Shown in pieces: positions 26,012 to 34,039 of a DNA stretch of 41,637 nt. Every line of letters starts with the position of its first letter. Position 1 is the first letter of the stretch. The stretch comes from Intestinimonas massiliensis (ex Afouda et al. 2020) (GTDB lineage: Bacteria > Bacillota > Clostridia > Oscillospirales > Oscillospiraceae), in NCBI RefSeq assembly GCF_900626285.1, contig NZ_LR131147.1, forward strand, positions 1,246,352 through 1,287,988. Direction: 5' to 3'. Below the pieces are notes generated by a model. It saw nothing but the letters and a program-made list of their open reading frames with translations, searched no databases and was not told where the DNA came from. Made by a program: the position numbers and the translations under genes.

Positions 26012-26375
26012 TTTTATACACCCTCCATATTTTTGTTCAAAGATTGGTCTCGATTATACTTCCGGTTCCTCCACTTGAACGGCAAGCCATATACATGTAA
26101 TCTTTTGGGCATTTTTAGCCTACTACTTTTGCACCGTACTGTCCAATACCAGTTCTCAGATATAACATATAACAAAAAAGGTATACCTTTTAGACATAGG
26201 AAAGATTTTTATAAAACTTTGTGTATTGTGTAGAATTTCACATATTATACAATAATTTTTGTTTTATTTTATAAATTGTGCTACACTATGTATAGTTTCC
26301 TAAACTGTAATCTCTGTTCCTTTGTTTGCCCTGTTTCCTATTGGTCAGATTTTCCTGCTTAGCAAGGGGTATTAT
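26012..26375. promoter_or_regulatory. Divergent control region for the deacetylase-Tct-Cit train and its LysR gene
   Basis: Very AT-rich DNA without a gene. On the minus strand a perfect TATAAT (26058-26053) lies 42 bases before the TTG start of the first deacetylase gene, but no good -35 stands 16-18 bases above it. That is typical of an activator-dependent promoter. The dyad TGTG-N8-CACA near 26230-26245 is a possible LysR contact. Confidence 0.5.
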
Positions 26376-27383
26376 ATGATTTATTCTAAATATCATTATG
26401 TCGCAAAAGTCGCTTCACTCCGCAGCATTTCCAAAGCCGCGCAGGAGCTTTATATTTCCCAGCCAGCGCTCACTAGAGTTATCAGCAACTTGGAAAAGGA
26501 ATTGGGCGTTACACTCTTCAATCGCTCTGTAATTCCTCTTCAGCTTACCTACGCCGGGGAGCGCTATTTGGAGGAAGCAAAACGGGTCTTAAGTATTGAC
26601 GAATCACTAAGAAAAGAATTGCAGGAAATTTCTGAGGTAAAGCGAGGAAATCTGTCAATTGGAGCCAATTACGCCGCAAGCGCTTTATGGCTGCCACACA
26701 TACTTCCTGTTTTTAGGAAAGAATATCCGGGTATAAAAATCAGTATTTCTCAGCAGACATCCCCTTTGTTTGAAAGCGACCTGTTGAAAGGCAATATTGA
26801 TCTGGCTTTTACCACCCAGTCCGCTCCTTCAAAGAATCTCTCCTACACCTACATCTCTTCCGCCAGGCTTTTGGCATTCATTCCGCGTAACAGTCCTGTT
26901 TTACGAGGGCGGGATATCACATACAATAGTCTTGATAACATCCTGACTGTTACTCCAGAAGAACTGTGTGGCCAAGAATTCGTCCTCCTTCACCCCACAG
27001 ACGGATTAGGCTATACTATTTCAAAGATGATGGAGGAAAACAGAATTCATCCCAGTCATGTGCTATATGTACCCAATATCGTAGCTTGCTATCGTTTGGC
27101 AGCATCCGGACTAGGAATCACATTTTCAACTCCATACTCTACACGATATACTCTCCCCAATGCCGTCCCTGTGATTGCTCAGCTTTCTACTGGCGCAGCT
27201 TATGAAAAAAACGCCATTGCTTACCCAAAAGAAAAGGTTTTATCCACAGTTGAAAAAAGATTTATTTCCATTGCACAGCAAAAAATTGCAAAACACCCCT
27301 TACTTCAGCCGCTTAGTGGAAGTCAATGGAACCAGTTGTGTTCCACCTCGCCTAGGCCAAATGATTTTTATGAATTCTCGTAA
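26376..27383 (+). CDS. LysR-family transcriptional regulator
   Basis: A 335-residue LysR protein. The HTH lies at residues 3-62 (YHYVAKVASLRSISKAAQELYISQPALTRVISNLEKELG), followed by RGNLSIGANYAASALWLPHILPVFRKEYPGIKISI at the start of the effector domain. The start at 26376 has AAGGGG upstream; the frame is open to 26322. It diverges from the long minus-strand train and is its probable regulator. Its HTH and linker resemble those of the LysR at 9685, supporting parallel regulation of two hydrolase clusters. Confidence 0.9.
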   Translation: MIYSKYHYVAKVASLRSISKAAQELYISQPALTRVISNLEKELGVTLFNRSVIPLQLTYAGERYLEEAKRVLSIDESLRKELQEISEVKRGNLSIGANYAASALWLPHILPVFRKEYPGIKISISQQTSPLFESDLLKGNIDLAFTTQSAPSKNLSYTYISSARLLAFIPRNSPVLRGRDITYNSLDNILTVTPEELCGQEFVLLHPTDGLGYTISKMMEENRIHPSHVLYVPNIVACYRLAASGLGITFSTPYSTRYTLPNAVPVIAQLSTGAAYEKNAIAYPKEKVLSTVEKRFISIAQQKIAKHPLLQPLSGSQWNQLCSTSPRPNDFYEFS

Positions 27384-27859
27384 AGTAAATTCTTTGCTAT
27401 CCAAATTCTATTGAATTCACACATACTGGCTATTACTACTTGCCCTTCGTGAACGTTAGTCAACAAAGCGCATCATAAAATTGGTGGGCAAACTGCTCAT
27501 CGCAGTCGAAAACACAGCCTACATTCACAGGCGGGGTATGAAGTAGAACGGCAACAACCTCTACACCATCCTGTCGATACAGACAGCGATGAATGATTGC
27601 TGCCAACAACAGCAACTTCACCTGGAAACAAAAAGCGCCCGTGTGCTCCGCTGTGAGCTGCTGTATACCCCTTGTTTGAGGCCAGAGCACCCCCCTGTCC
27701 CAACCAAGGCTTTCAAAGCGGATTTGGGTCGCTGTCGGCCTGTTGAAAACACAAGCCGAGGGCAAAAGAAAAATTGGGACAACCTCAAAAACTACATCTT
27801 CTCGCAGTACAGGGAGCACCTGCGCCTCCGGGGCTTACACGGTTGAGGGAGCCGTTTTA
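27384..27859. other. Region without a supported gene
   Basis: Several short open frames cross this stretch on both strands, but none has a ribosome site and a recognisable domain. A minus-strand frame (27460-27819) has a plausible-looking C-terminus, but its N-terminal half looks random. The stretch likely includes the left edge of the mobilizable element that follows. Confidence 0.4.
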
Positions 27860-27939
27860 CCCACCCATGGGTGGGGCAAGCAGAGCATTTGGCTTGCCCC
27901 AAGCGGCTGCCAAACGCATGTTTGCGGGCAGAAGCCCGC
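27860..27939. repeat. Cluster of four palindromes upstream of the mob genes
   Basis: In 80 bases there are a 16-base perfect palindrome (CCCACCCATGGGTGGG, 27860-27875), a 9-bp stem GGGGCAAGC / GCTTGCCCC (27873-27900), CAAAC-GCAT-GTTTG (27911-27924) and GCGGGC-AGAA-GCCCGC (27924-27939). Such stacked hairpins suit a single-strand origin or oriT-flanking region. Confidence 0.6.
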
Positions 27940-28060
27940 ACCCACTTTCCGCTGACCGGCAGCTGCACCTCACTTACACGCCGCAAAGCTTGCGCCCCAG
28001 AAAACAATATAAGGGCGGAGCGGGATTCCTGTAATTGATAACTTTCTCTTAACTCTGACC

Positions 28061-28130
28061 TTTTGGTATGGCTATCCACAAAAATGTTTGGTATGTTGTC
28101 GTTCCCGATAAGGAGCGGCAGCATACCAAA
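28061..28130. other. Candidate oriT
   Basis: An imperfect 15-bp inverted repeat (arms 28087-28101 and 28116-28130, two mismatches; outer part TTTGGTATG / CATACCAAA) stands 24 bases before mobC. An extra copy of TTTTGGTATG lies about 25 bases further upstream. An inverted repeat next to mobC and the relaxase gene is the usual transfer-origin arrangement; the nick site was not identified. Confidence 0.6.
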
Positions 28131-28153
28131 TTTTTATGCGGAGGTGAGGAAGT

Positions 28154-28492
28154 ATGGCAACACGAACCAGAAATCAGGTGGTGGCCTTCCGGGTAACCCC
28201 AACCGAGAGAAGGCAGATTAACGCCAGGGTCAGACGCTCCGGCCTGAGCCAACAGGAGTACCTGCTGAAGTCCGCACTGAATGAGCCTATCTATGTAATG
28301 GAAGAGCTCAAGCCCATTCTGGCGGAGCTGCGCGCTTGGGGTAAGAATCTGAACCAACTGACCACACTGGCACACCAAGGGCGAGTGCAGACCACCTACC
28401 TGCAGGAGTTTACCGCAGCTCTGGGCAATGCCTGTGAGGCGATCAGCACACTGACAGAGAAAGGCCCGGTGATTCACCATGGCAACCTGTAG
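28154..28492 (+). CDS. mobC: MobC-like relaxosome accessory protein
   Basis: A 112-residue protein with a ribbon-helix-helix-like N-terminus (NQVVAFRVTPTERRQINARVRRSGLSQQEYLLKSAL) and the MobC C-terminal helix (ELRAWGKNLNQLTTLAHQG). It would bind oriT and help the relaxase open the strands. Ribosome site GGAGGTGAGGA. It overlaps the relaxase gene by 14 bases, so translation is coupled. Confidence 0.9.
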   Translation: MATRTRNQVVAFRVTPTERRQINARVRRSGLSQQEYLLKSALNEPIYVMEELKPILAELRAWGKNLNQLTTLAHQGRVQTTYLQEFTAALGNACEAISTLTEKGPVIHHGNL

Positions 28493-29414
28493 TTTCATCA
28501 AAGAACGCAAACAGACGGCAGGGAGCATGGAGCGGGTAATCCAGTATGTGTCCCAGCCAAAGAAAACTATGGACGAGGAGGGCAACCGCTACCTGACGGG
28601 TGTCAACTGTGTTGCAGATGTGGCCATGCAGAGCTTCATGGCCACTAAACACCTCTACGGAAAAGACACAGGCACCTTCTTCTACCAGTACACCCAGTCC
28701 TTCTCCCCGGAAGAAGAGCTCACTCCCGCCCAGGCCCATGAGATCGGTCTGAAATTGGCGGAGCGATTCTTCCCCGGCTGTGAGGTCCTGGTGGCCACTC
28801 ATGTGGATCGGCAGCACCTTCACTCCCATCTGGTGGTTAACTCGGTTTATCCGGATACCGGAAAGAAGCTCCACTTCACTCCCAGAACGCTGGAAGAGAT
28901 GCGGAAGGTTAGTGATCAGATCTGTATGGAGCACGGCTTGACCACTCTAAAGCCGTACCGGCAGGATCACCGTACAAAGGGGCTAAGGACCGGGGAATAC
29001 CGGGCGGCCATGCGGGGAGAGAGCTGGAAGTTCCAGCTCATCTCCACCGTGGAGGCAGTCATGCGGCAAGCTGGCAGCCGGGAGGAGTTCATACAGGAGA
29101 TGAACCAGCGCGGCTACCAGGTACGCTGGGAAGAAAATCGGAAGTGCATTACCTACACCACATCTACCGGAATGAAGTGCAGAGACGATAAGCTGCACGA
29201 GCTAAAATTCAGAAAGGAGAACATGGAGCATGAGTTTGGAATACGAGCCCAAGCCAAGCAGCACAACGGTGCTTTGGCAGCCCTCAAGCAACGGGCGGTA
29301 TCACCCAATCTGACGGAGCAACAGCCCAATGTACTGTATACCATGCCGGTGCAGACGGTGGAGCAGCTGGAGAATGTCCTCCAGCATACCCTGGCCCTCC
29401 AGAAAACGATTTAG
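28479..29414 (+). CDS. MobA/VirD2-type relaxase, short form
   Basis: A 311-residue relaxase that would nick oriT and stay linked to the 5' end. The three-histidine motif is HVDRQHLHSHLVVNS (H113, H115, H117 as likely metal ligands). Y23 in RVIQYVSQPKK is the probable nucleophile. The catalytic domain is complete, but many relatives carry a longer C-terminal region. The frame ends in TAG, with residue-like sequence continuing just after, so modest truncation is possible. With mobC and the candidate oriT it forms a mobilization module that needs an outside type IV machine. Confidence 0.9.
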   Translation: MATCSFIKERKQTAGSMERVIQYVSQPKKTMDEEGNRYLTGVNCVADVAMQSFMATKHLYGKDTGTFFYQYTQSFSPEEELTPAQAHEIGLKLAERFFPGCEVLVATHVDRQHLHSHLVVNSVYPDTGKKLHFTPRTLEEMRKVSDQICMEHGLTTLKPYRQDHRTKGLRTGEYRAAMRGESWKFQLISTVEAVMRQAGSREEFIQEMNQRGYQVRWEENRKCITYTTSTGMKCRDDKLHELKFRKENMEHEFGIRAQAKQHNGALAALKQRAVSPNLTEQQPNVLYTMPVQTVEQLENVLQHTLALQKTI

Positions 29415-29420
29415 GCATCC

Positions 29421-29732
29421 ATGGCCACTCTGGCCACGAAGGAGAGCCTGGAGCCGCTGGCCACCTCAGAACTGCTCCAGCAGTGGCTGGAGCAGACGCA
29501 GGCATTCAACCAGGAAACCTACCGGGCGATGGAACGCATACTCTCGGACATGAAGGAAACAACCAGACAGGCTGGGAGGCAGAGAGGCGAATTTACCAGA
29601 GTCATAACAACCTTTCAGAAGGACACTCAGGAGGCAATTGCCTCGCTCCGGAGATGGATCCCCTTCATCATCATGAGTTCGGCAGCGGCGGCAGTTCCGG
29701 TGTACATTCTCATGTGGCAAACGCTGACATAA
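29421..29732 (+). CDS. Small helical protein with C-terminal membrane anchor
   Basis: A 103-residue protein. Residues 1-75 are charged and helical, with coiled-coil tendency (QTQAFNQETYRAMERILSDMKE). Residues about 78-98 (WIPFIIMSSAAAAVPVYILMW) form one membrane segment at the end. It starts 7 bases after the relaxase stop without its own strong ribosome site, so coupling is likely. Similar small genes sit behind relaxases in Clostridia mobilizable elements; function unknown. Confidence 0.65.
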   Translation: MATLATKESLEPLATSELLQQWLEQTQAFNQETYRAMERILSDMKETTRQAGRQRGEFTRVITTFQKDTQEAIASLRRWIPFIIMSSAAAAVPVYILMWQTLT

Positions 29733-29902
29733 CAACCGAAGTGCTCCGCCTGCTGTCCAGCCTGGAGGGAGATACCGATGACTTTGTCCTGGATACCACC
29801 ATTAGGCATGGCCATGGAGACCAAAAGGCACTGGCCAGGGAGCAACAAAAAAGATCGCGCTGGGACATAAGCCGGATGACCACGATCAAGGGCAGTAGAT
29901 GA
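29714..29902 (+). CDS. Small hypothetical protein behind the relaxase genes
   Basis: About 62 residues from a GTG start (29714, or 29741 if shorter). It overlaps the end of the previous gene in another frame. The sequence EVLRLLSSLEGDTDDFVLDTTIRHGHGDQKALAREQQK looks like a real acidic then basic helical protein, not a shadow frame. The C-terminal segment ends abruptly and may be frameshifted relative to its ancestor. Function unknown. Confidence 0.45.
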   Translation: MANADITTEVLRLLSSLEGDTDDFVLDTTIRHGHGDQKALAREQQKRSRWDISRMTTIKGSR

Positions 29903-30056
29903 TTTAGTGCAGCGTATCAAAAATTATATCGCTAATCAAAGAATAAGGACTGCACACCAAAAAGTAATTGTTACTGCTCTGATAACTCTGCTCATTCCCT
30001 ATGGCTATCCATTGGGAAAGCTGGTATTGTGTATTGCTGCAAAGGAGGCGACACAC

Positions 30057-31035
30057 ATGGCAAAGAAACGAGCTAACGGAGAGGGCAATATCAGAAAGCG
30101 GAAAGATGGCCGCTGGGAGGGCCGGTATACGGCTGGGTACGATCCCAAAAGCGGCAAACGGATCATTAAGAATGTGCTGGGTAAAACTCAAGGAGAAGTC
30201 AAGGAAAAGCTCAAGACCGCTATAGCGGAAAGCCAAGGTCTAGACGTCAGTAATGCGGCGGACGAGTATACCGTGGCGACCTGGCTCCGCACCTGGTATG
30301 AACTCTACGCCAAACCCAATGTGCGTACCGCCACAGCAAATCGGTATTAGCTTATTATTGAGGCCTACACCATCCCTCGCACCGGTAATATCAAGCTAAA
30401 GAAGTTGACCACCCGTCACCTGCAAAAGCTCTACAAAGAGTTACTGCAAGACGGCAGAATACATGTTAGAAAGACTTAGAAAGACACAGGTAAAGGGACT
30501 TAGCACCACAACGGTTCATAGCGTCCGTCTGATGCTCCATGCAGCCTTGGAACTGGCGGTCAAGAAGCGGCTCATCCCCAGAAATCCCGCCGAGGACTGT
30601 ATTGCCCCGAAGCCCCCAAAAATAGAGATGCAGATTCTGCCCGCTGAAGATATGCACGCCTATCTGGAGGCTGCCAAGGCCCGAGCTCGCCTTCTCATGT
30701 TCTATCTGGAATTGGTCAGCGGCCTGCGAAAAGGTGAACTGGCGACCCTGCGGTGGGATGACGTGGACATCCAAGGTAAGACCATCTCGGTCAGCAAGCA
30801 GTATATCCGAAACCCGGATGGCTCCCTGGAGCTCACCCGCCCCAAGACGGAAAACTCCGTCCGCTTGGTATCTATTCCACAGACAGCGGTGGAACCGCTG
30901 GTCCAGGAGCATAACAAGCATCCGGACAGTCTCTACCTGTTTCCGTCTCCTATCACCGGGGAATGGAACAGGTCATGTAAGACAGAGAGAAAAAGCCGGG
31001 CAGGAAGCACAAACTTCCTGCCCGGCACTGTTTAG
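30057..31035 (+). pseudogene. Tyrosine recombinase (integrase) pseudogene
   Basis: Remnant of a Tn916/phage-type integrase. It begins at 30057 with AAAGGAGG and the AP2-like arm-binding segment GNIRKRKDGRWEGRYTAG. A TAG at 30348 interrupts NRY-LIIEAYTIPRTG, probably from a Gln codon. A second break near 30465-30485 fits a tandem duplication of about 10 bases (AGAAAGACTT-like). The core-binding domain then continues in another frame (GLSTTTVHSVRLMLHAALELAVKKRLIPRNP) up to the first catalytic Arg (SGLRKGELATLRWDD). After SPITGE (about 30960) the catalytic His, second Arg and Tyr are gone: the sequence jumps to what looks like the last codons of the gene. A 13-bp hairpin (30995-31026) follows. 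It cannot make an active enzyme. Confidence 0.9.
30995..31026 (+). terminator. Hairpin behind the integrase relic
   Basis: A perfect 13-bp stem (GCCGGGCAGGAAG / CTTCCTGCCCGGC, loop of 6) followed only by a short T-run. It is probably the original terminator of the integrase gene. Confidence 0.6.
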
Positions 31036-31055
31036 ATCTTTCCAGCCCTTTCCGC

Positions 31056-31105
31056 GTGTGGGTCACGGTGTGGGGCAGAAGGTTGACACACATTTTGACC
31101 CACAC
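31056..31105. repeat. Three GTGTGGGTCA-type repeats, possible integrase arm sites
   Basis: GTGTGGGTCA at 31056-31065, GTGTGGGGCA at 31068-31077 and the inverted copy TGACCCACAC at 31096-31105. Short repeats next to int are typical arm-binding or attachment-end sites. The same pair with the same 12-base spacing occurs at 15467-15488. Confidence 0.5.
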
Positions 31106-31337
31106 CAAAAAATCAAAATTCGCGACAAAAAGTCCTTGAAAGTCAAAGTTCTCAAGGCTTTTTGAAATTGGACTCCAATCTGGATATTTTCAGATCCTGC
31201 GAACGGTTCCGAAAGTGCACCCAACCGGCCTTCTGGCTGGCGGCGCTTTTGCGCCGTACAAACGTTTTGGCCGAAGGCCAAAACCTTGGCGCAGGGCAAC
31301 TTTATTTCGCCTGAGCATGTAAAATCTCTCTCGGTAT
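31106..31337. other. Non-coding end region of the mobilizable element
   Basis: No gene. There are small hairpins, such as GGCGC-TTTT-GCGCC near 31240 and TTTTGGCC-GAA-GGCCAAAA near 31266, and a partly repeated AAGTCCTTGAAAGTC / AAGTTCTCAAGG segment. It probably contains the element boundary, which cannot be fixed without an empty site. Confidence 0.4.
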
Positions 31338-31379
31338 CCATAAAAATAACCACACCTGACGGTGTGGTTATTTTTATGG
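31338..31379. terminator. Perfect 19-bp inverted repeat, bidirectional terminator
   Basis: CCATAAAAATAACCACACC and its exact complement, separated by TGAC. The A/T-rich outer part supplies T-runs in both directions. It lies between the convergent integrase relic and the ATP-binding gene. Confidence 0.75.
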
Positions 31380-31504
31380 AACATCGCAACACTATAGATA
31401 CCAGCTTTCAGACTTGCATTTAAAACCAAACTACTGTAATGGGGATGAAAAGAAATGCTTTTGAATGCGACCGAAATGAAACCCAAGTCGCATTCCAGTC
31501 GTAT

Positions 31505-33139
31505 TTAATTATGTGTACTCGAACCAAAATCATTTGCAAACCATTTTGCACCGCGGTTTTTTCCCTTACAATATACGCGATTTTCCTGCCGAAGTTCACG
31601 CATGAGAACCTGTAACTGATTCCGGCTTTGCCCGGGTAACACCTGTTGTAATTCCTTGAATGGCGTTCCGTACTCGCCGCTTTCGCGGATGTGCTTCAGT
31701 AGCAGTTCCTTGTTTGTTTCACGATCCAAACCAACGATCCGCGTATGTACACCGGATTTTCCAACTGCGGCATATAGGCTGCGCACCAAAACATATCTGT
31801 TGCGGCCGATATGCTCTACTAATCCCAGATTCTCCAAACGTTTTAAGTTCTGCCTGAGATTCTGAGGAATGCTTTCTGCATGATACATTGCGTTAATTAC
31901 CAAAAAATCGCCAGTGGTCAACGACTCCATCCGCTCATCGCCTATGCGGTTAATGAGCGATAACATTTTTTCGTCCAGCACCATACCGTTTAGAGTTAAT
32001 TTTACGAAATCTTGATCTGTGCCTGTGAAATCAGGCAGTTGTTTTGCCTCCTTAATGCTCCACTCATACATCAAGTTCATACCCTGACCAGAGCGCTCAA
32101 CCAGACCACAAAGCGCTAAAATTTCAGCAATACGGCGGTTTCGTGGCGATTGCCGGTCCAGGATATTTTCAATCGTAATTCCATTTGGAAAGCCTCCTGG
32201 ACTCTCTACTACAAGCCGATCTTGGTACTGCCGGATAAACACGCTCCCCCCCATTTGATAATTCCGGTGACTCACTGCATTCAAGATCGCCTCACGAACA
32301 ACGCGTTCGTTAAATGTTGGAATATCATAAACAAAAAAACCTTCCTGATAGTGTTGCTTATCGTTACGCAGATTAATAAGCTCCCACAAACGGTTATAGC
32401 AAGAAAAAAATCCTACCCGAAATTCCTCTCTCTGATTTGCTGGGCCAGAGGCATTTGACGAGCGGTACTCAAAAACGATTTCAGCTTGTGGCAAAAACTT
32501 TCCGAGCGCTGTTCGTTTACCAAATAACGCCAGTGCCGCATATGTAATTCTGTCCTCATCAATAACGGCTTCACAGTCTCGCAAAAGCTGTTCTTGCGAA
32601 AGACTCATTATCCGACGGTTACCGCTCTTTTCAGCCCATTTGTTACGAAACTCGTCTACAGCAGACGGATCTAAATCATCAAGAGTTGCCCCGACGCAAA
32701 TAGTGCCAGAAAAATCGATCCCTGCCTCCGCATAAATACGTCGCCGAATGGTTTCTGGCATAGGAATCAGACTATCTCCTTCGTACCACCAGGCAACGCC
32801 ATCAGCCTGCACAGGCAGGCCAACTGGTCGACCTGCTATCTCAAATACTAAAACACGCTTACCCTCGTGTTCATAAACTTGAAAGTCAACCATAATGTGC
32901 AGCTTATCGATCAAACCCTTACGTGTGCGTTCGGGCTGTTCAAATGCTTGGCTGCCCACAACTTGTCTAGGGCGTTTATCTGAAATACCAAAGACAAGTT
33001 TTCCCCCGCCACAGTTTGAAAGCGCACAGCAGCAACGAAGTGCTTCTCCAAAATCAAAACGGTTCTTTGCCTCCTTAAACTGAATCCCTTCACCCTCCTG
33101 AGCTTCCATCAATTCTCCAAGCGTCATAGGGGTATACAC
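31505..33139 (-). CDS. AlbA_2 / GHKL-type ATP-binding transcriptional regulator-like protein
   Basis: A 544-residue protein of the 'RNA-binding AlbA_2 plus divergent ATPase' family. Residues about 15-120 are the AlbA_2 (Schlafen-like) domain (IQFKEAKNRFDFGEALRCCCALSNCGGGKLVFGI). Residues about 280-390 hold a histidine-kinase-like ATPase with N-box EAILNAVSHRNY and G-box SPGGFP. The C-terminal third has winged-helix segments (LRQNLKRLENLGLVEHI; KELLLKHIRESGEYGT). GTG at 33139 has AAGGAGA upstream; an internal ATG lies at 33127. Family members are proposed regulators, and some take part in phage defence. Function is not established. A KilA-N relic lies just upstream on the same strand. Confidence 0.85.
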   Translation of the reverse strand: MYTPMTLGELMEAQEGEGIQFKEAKNRFDFGEALRCCCALSNCGGGKLVFGISDKRPRQVVGSQAFEQPERTRKGLIDKLHIMVDFQVYEHEGKRVLVFEIAGRPVGLPVQADGVAWWYEGDSLIPMPETIRRRIYAEAGIDFSGTICVGATLDDLDPSAVDEFRNKWAEKSGNRRIMSLSQEQLLRDCEAVIDEDRITYAALALFGKRTALGKFLPQAEIVFEYRSSNASGPANQREEFRVGFFSCYNRLWELINLRNDKQHYQEGFFVYDIPTFNERVVREAILNAVSHRNYQMGGSVFIRQYQDRLVVESPGGFPNGITIENILDRQSPRNRRIAEILALCGLVERSGQGMNLMYEWSIKEAKQLPDFTGTDQDFVKLTLNGMVLDEKMLSLINRIGDERMESLTTGDFLVINAMYHAESIPQNLRQNLKRLENLGLVEHIGRNRYVLVRSLYAAVGKSGVHTRIVGLDRETNKELLLKHIRESGEYGTPFKELQQVLPGQSRNQLQVLMRELRQENRVYCKGKNRGAKWFANDFGSSTHN

Positions 33140-33289
33140 TTTGGCCTCGTCTCCTTATGTATTGGTTTATTTGAATGCTATCCTATTATTATGACTTTTA
33201 TTATAGCAAGGTTTTGTTCTTTCTACAATCGATTTCTGTCCGGCATTTCCAGACCTTTTCCTTACCTCGAGGTCAGATGTACAACTGCA

Positions 33290-33511
33290 GGTTTCTTTTG
33301 CACCTTGACCATACATGACCTCCCAAGTCCCGAGAAATTCCAATGTCGATCAGGCACGAAGCCAGTTTTTTATCACGTCTGCTGCCCTTATTGCATCGGT
33401 GCGGGCCTTCGTCATATCAGTAAGGCTGATATAATCGCGCTGATCCACACTCATGATGGCTACCGGCACATCCTGAACCGTGATAAATGTTGTTTTCTTA
33501 GATTGGCTTAT
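33290..33511 (-). pseudogene. KilA-N domain protein relic
   Basis: Read on the minus strand, this region gives FITVQDVPVAIMSVDQRDYISLTDMTKAR, then VIKNWLR, a TGA stop (33352-33350), then STLEFLGTWEVMYG in the same frame. This is the KilA-N pattern (YISLTDM, IKNWLRNRNT, EFLGLWE). The start codon is ATA where ATG is expected, a stop interrupts the core, and homology ends soon after WE. KilA-N proteins are DNA-binding domains common in phages and mobile elements. It is too damaged to be functional. Confidence 0.78.
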
Positions 33512-33559
33512 ACTTTTCCCACCACTTCTCCTTGACTGCTATATGAAACAAATGCTACT

Positions 33560-34039
33560 CTATGCTAAGATATCATTGCTGAGGTGCCCTGTCAATTCTC
33601 GAAACAGCCCTTGGCAACCGGCCAGTACATCCCGCCAAGCGGTGTCGAAGTCATTAGTGTACCAGGGGGCGGCTACCTCCTGATCCGGGTGGCCGGCGTA
33701 TTCCATCAGGAGGTGCATCTTGTCGTTGAAGTCGCCGCCGCAGATGCGATACATGTTGCGGAGGTTGGCCTGATCCATTCCAATGAGCAGGTCGTACTCC
33801 TCGTAGTCGCGGTTGCGGAGCTGCCGGGCGGCATGGCCGCCGCAGGCGATATCGTGCTCCGCCAGCTTTCGCCGAGCTGGCGGGTAGACCGGATTGCCTA
33901 GCTCCTCCCGGCTGGTGGCCTCCGAGGCGATCTGGAACCGGTCCTCCAGTCCCGCCTTTTTCACCAAGTCCTTCATCACATACTCGGCCATCGGGCTCCG
34001 ACAAATATTGCCATGACACACAAAAAGGATCTTCTTCAT
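33560..34039 (-). CDS. Low-molecular-weight protein tyrosine phosphatase, altered active site
   Basis: A 159-residue LMW-PTP family protein. The P-loop FVCHGNICRSP is perfect (nucleophile C8, R14, S15). The second active-site motif, normally DPWY or DPYY with the general-acid Asp, reads APWYTND here (A123), so the proton donor is missing. The codon is GCC, one base from GAC. The rest of the fold is conserved (MDQANLRNM, WRDVLAGCQGL). Such a protein would be slow or substrate-trapping. Its 5' part overlaps the readthrough end of the DUF1016 gene. Confidence 0.88.
   Translation of the reverse strand: MKKILFVCHGNICRSPMAEYVMKDLVKKAGLEDRFQIASEATSREELGNPVYPPARRKLAEHDIACGGHAARQLRNRDYEEYDLLIGMDQANLRNMYRICGGDFNDKMHLLMEYAGHPDQEVAAPWYTNDFDTAWRDVLAGCQGLFRELTGHLSNDILA

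Noticed and set aside
27460..27819. Minus-strand frame of 119 codons in the gap before the mob genes
   Set aside because: The C-terminal part looks protein-like, but there is no ribosome site, the N-terminal part is random-looking and no family is recognised; left unannotated.
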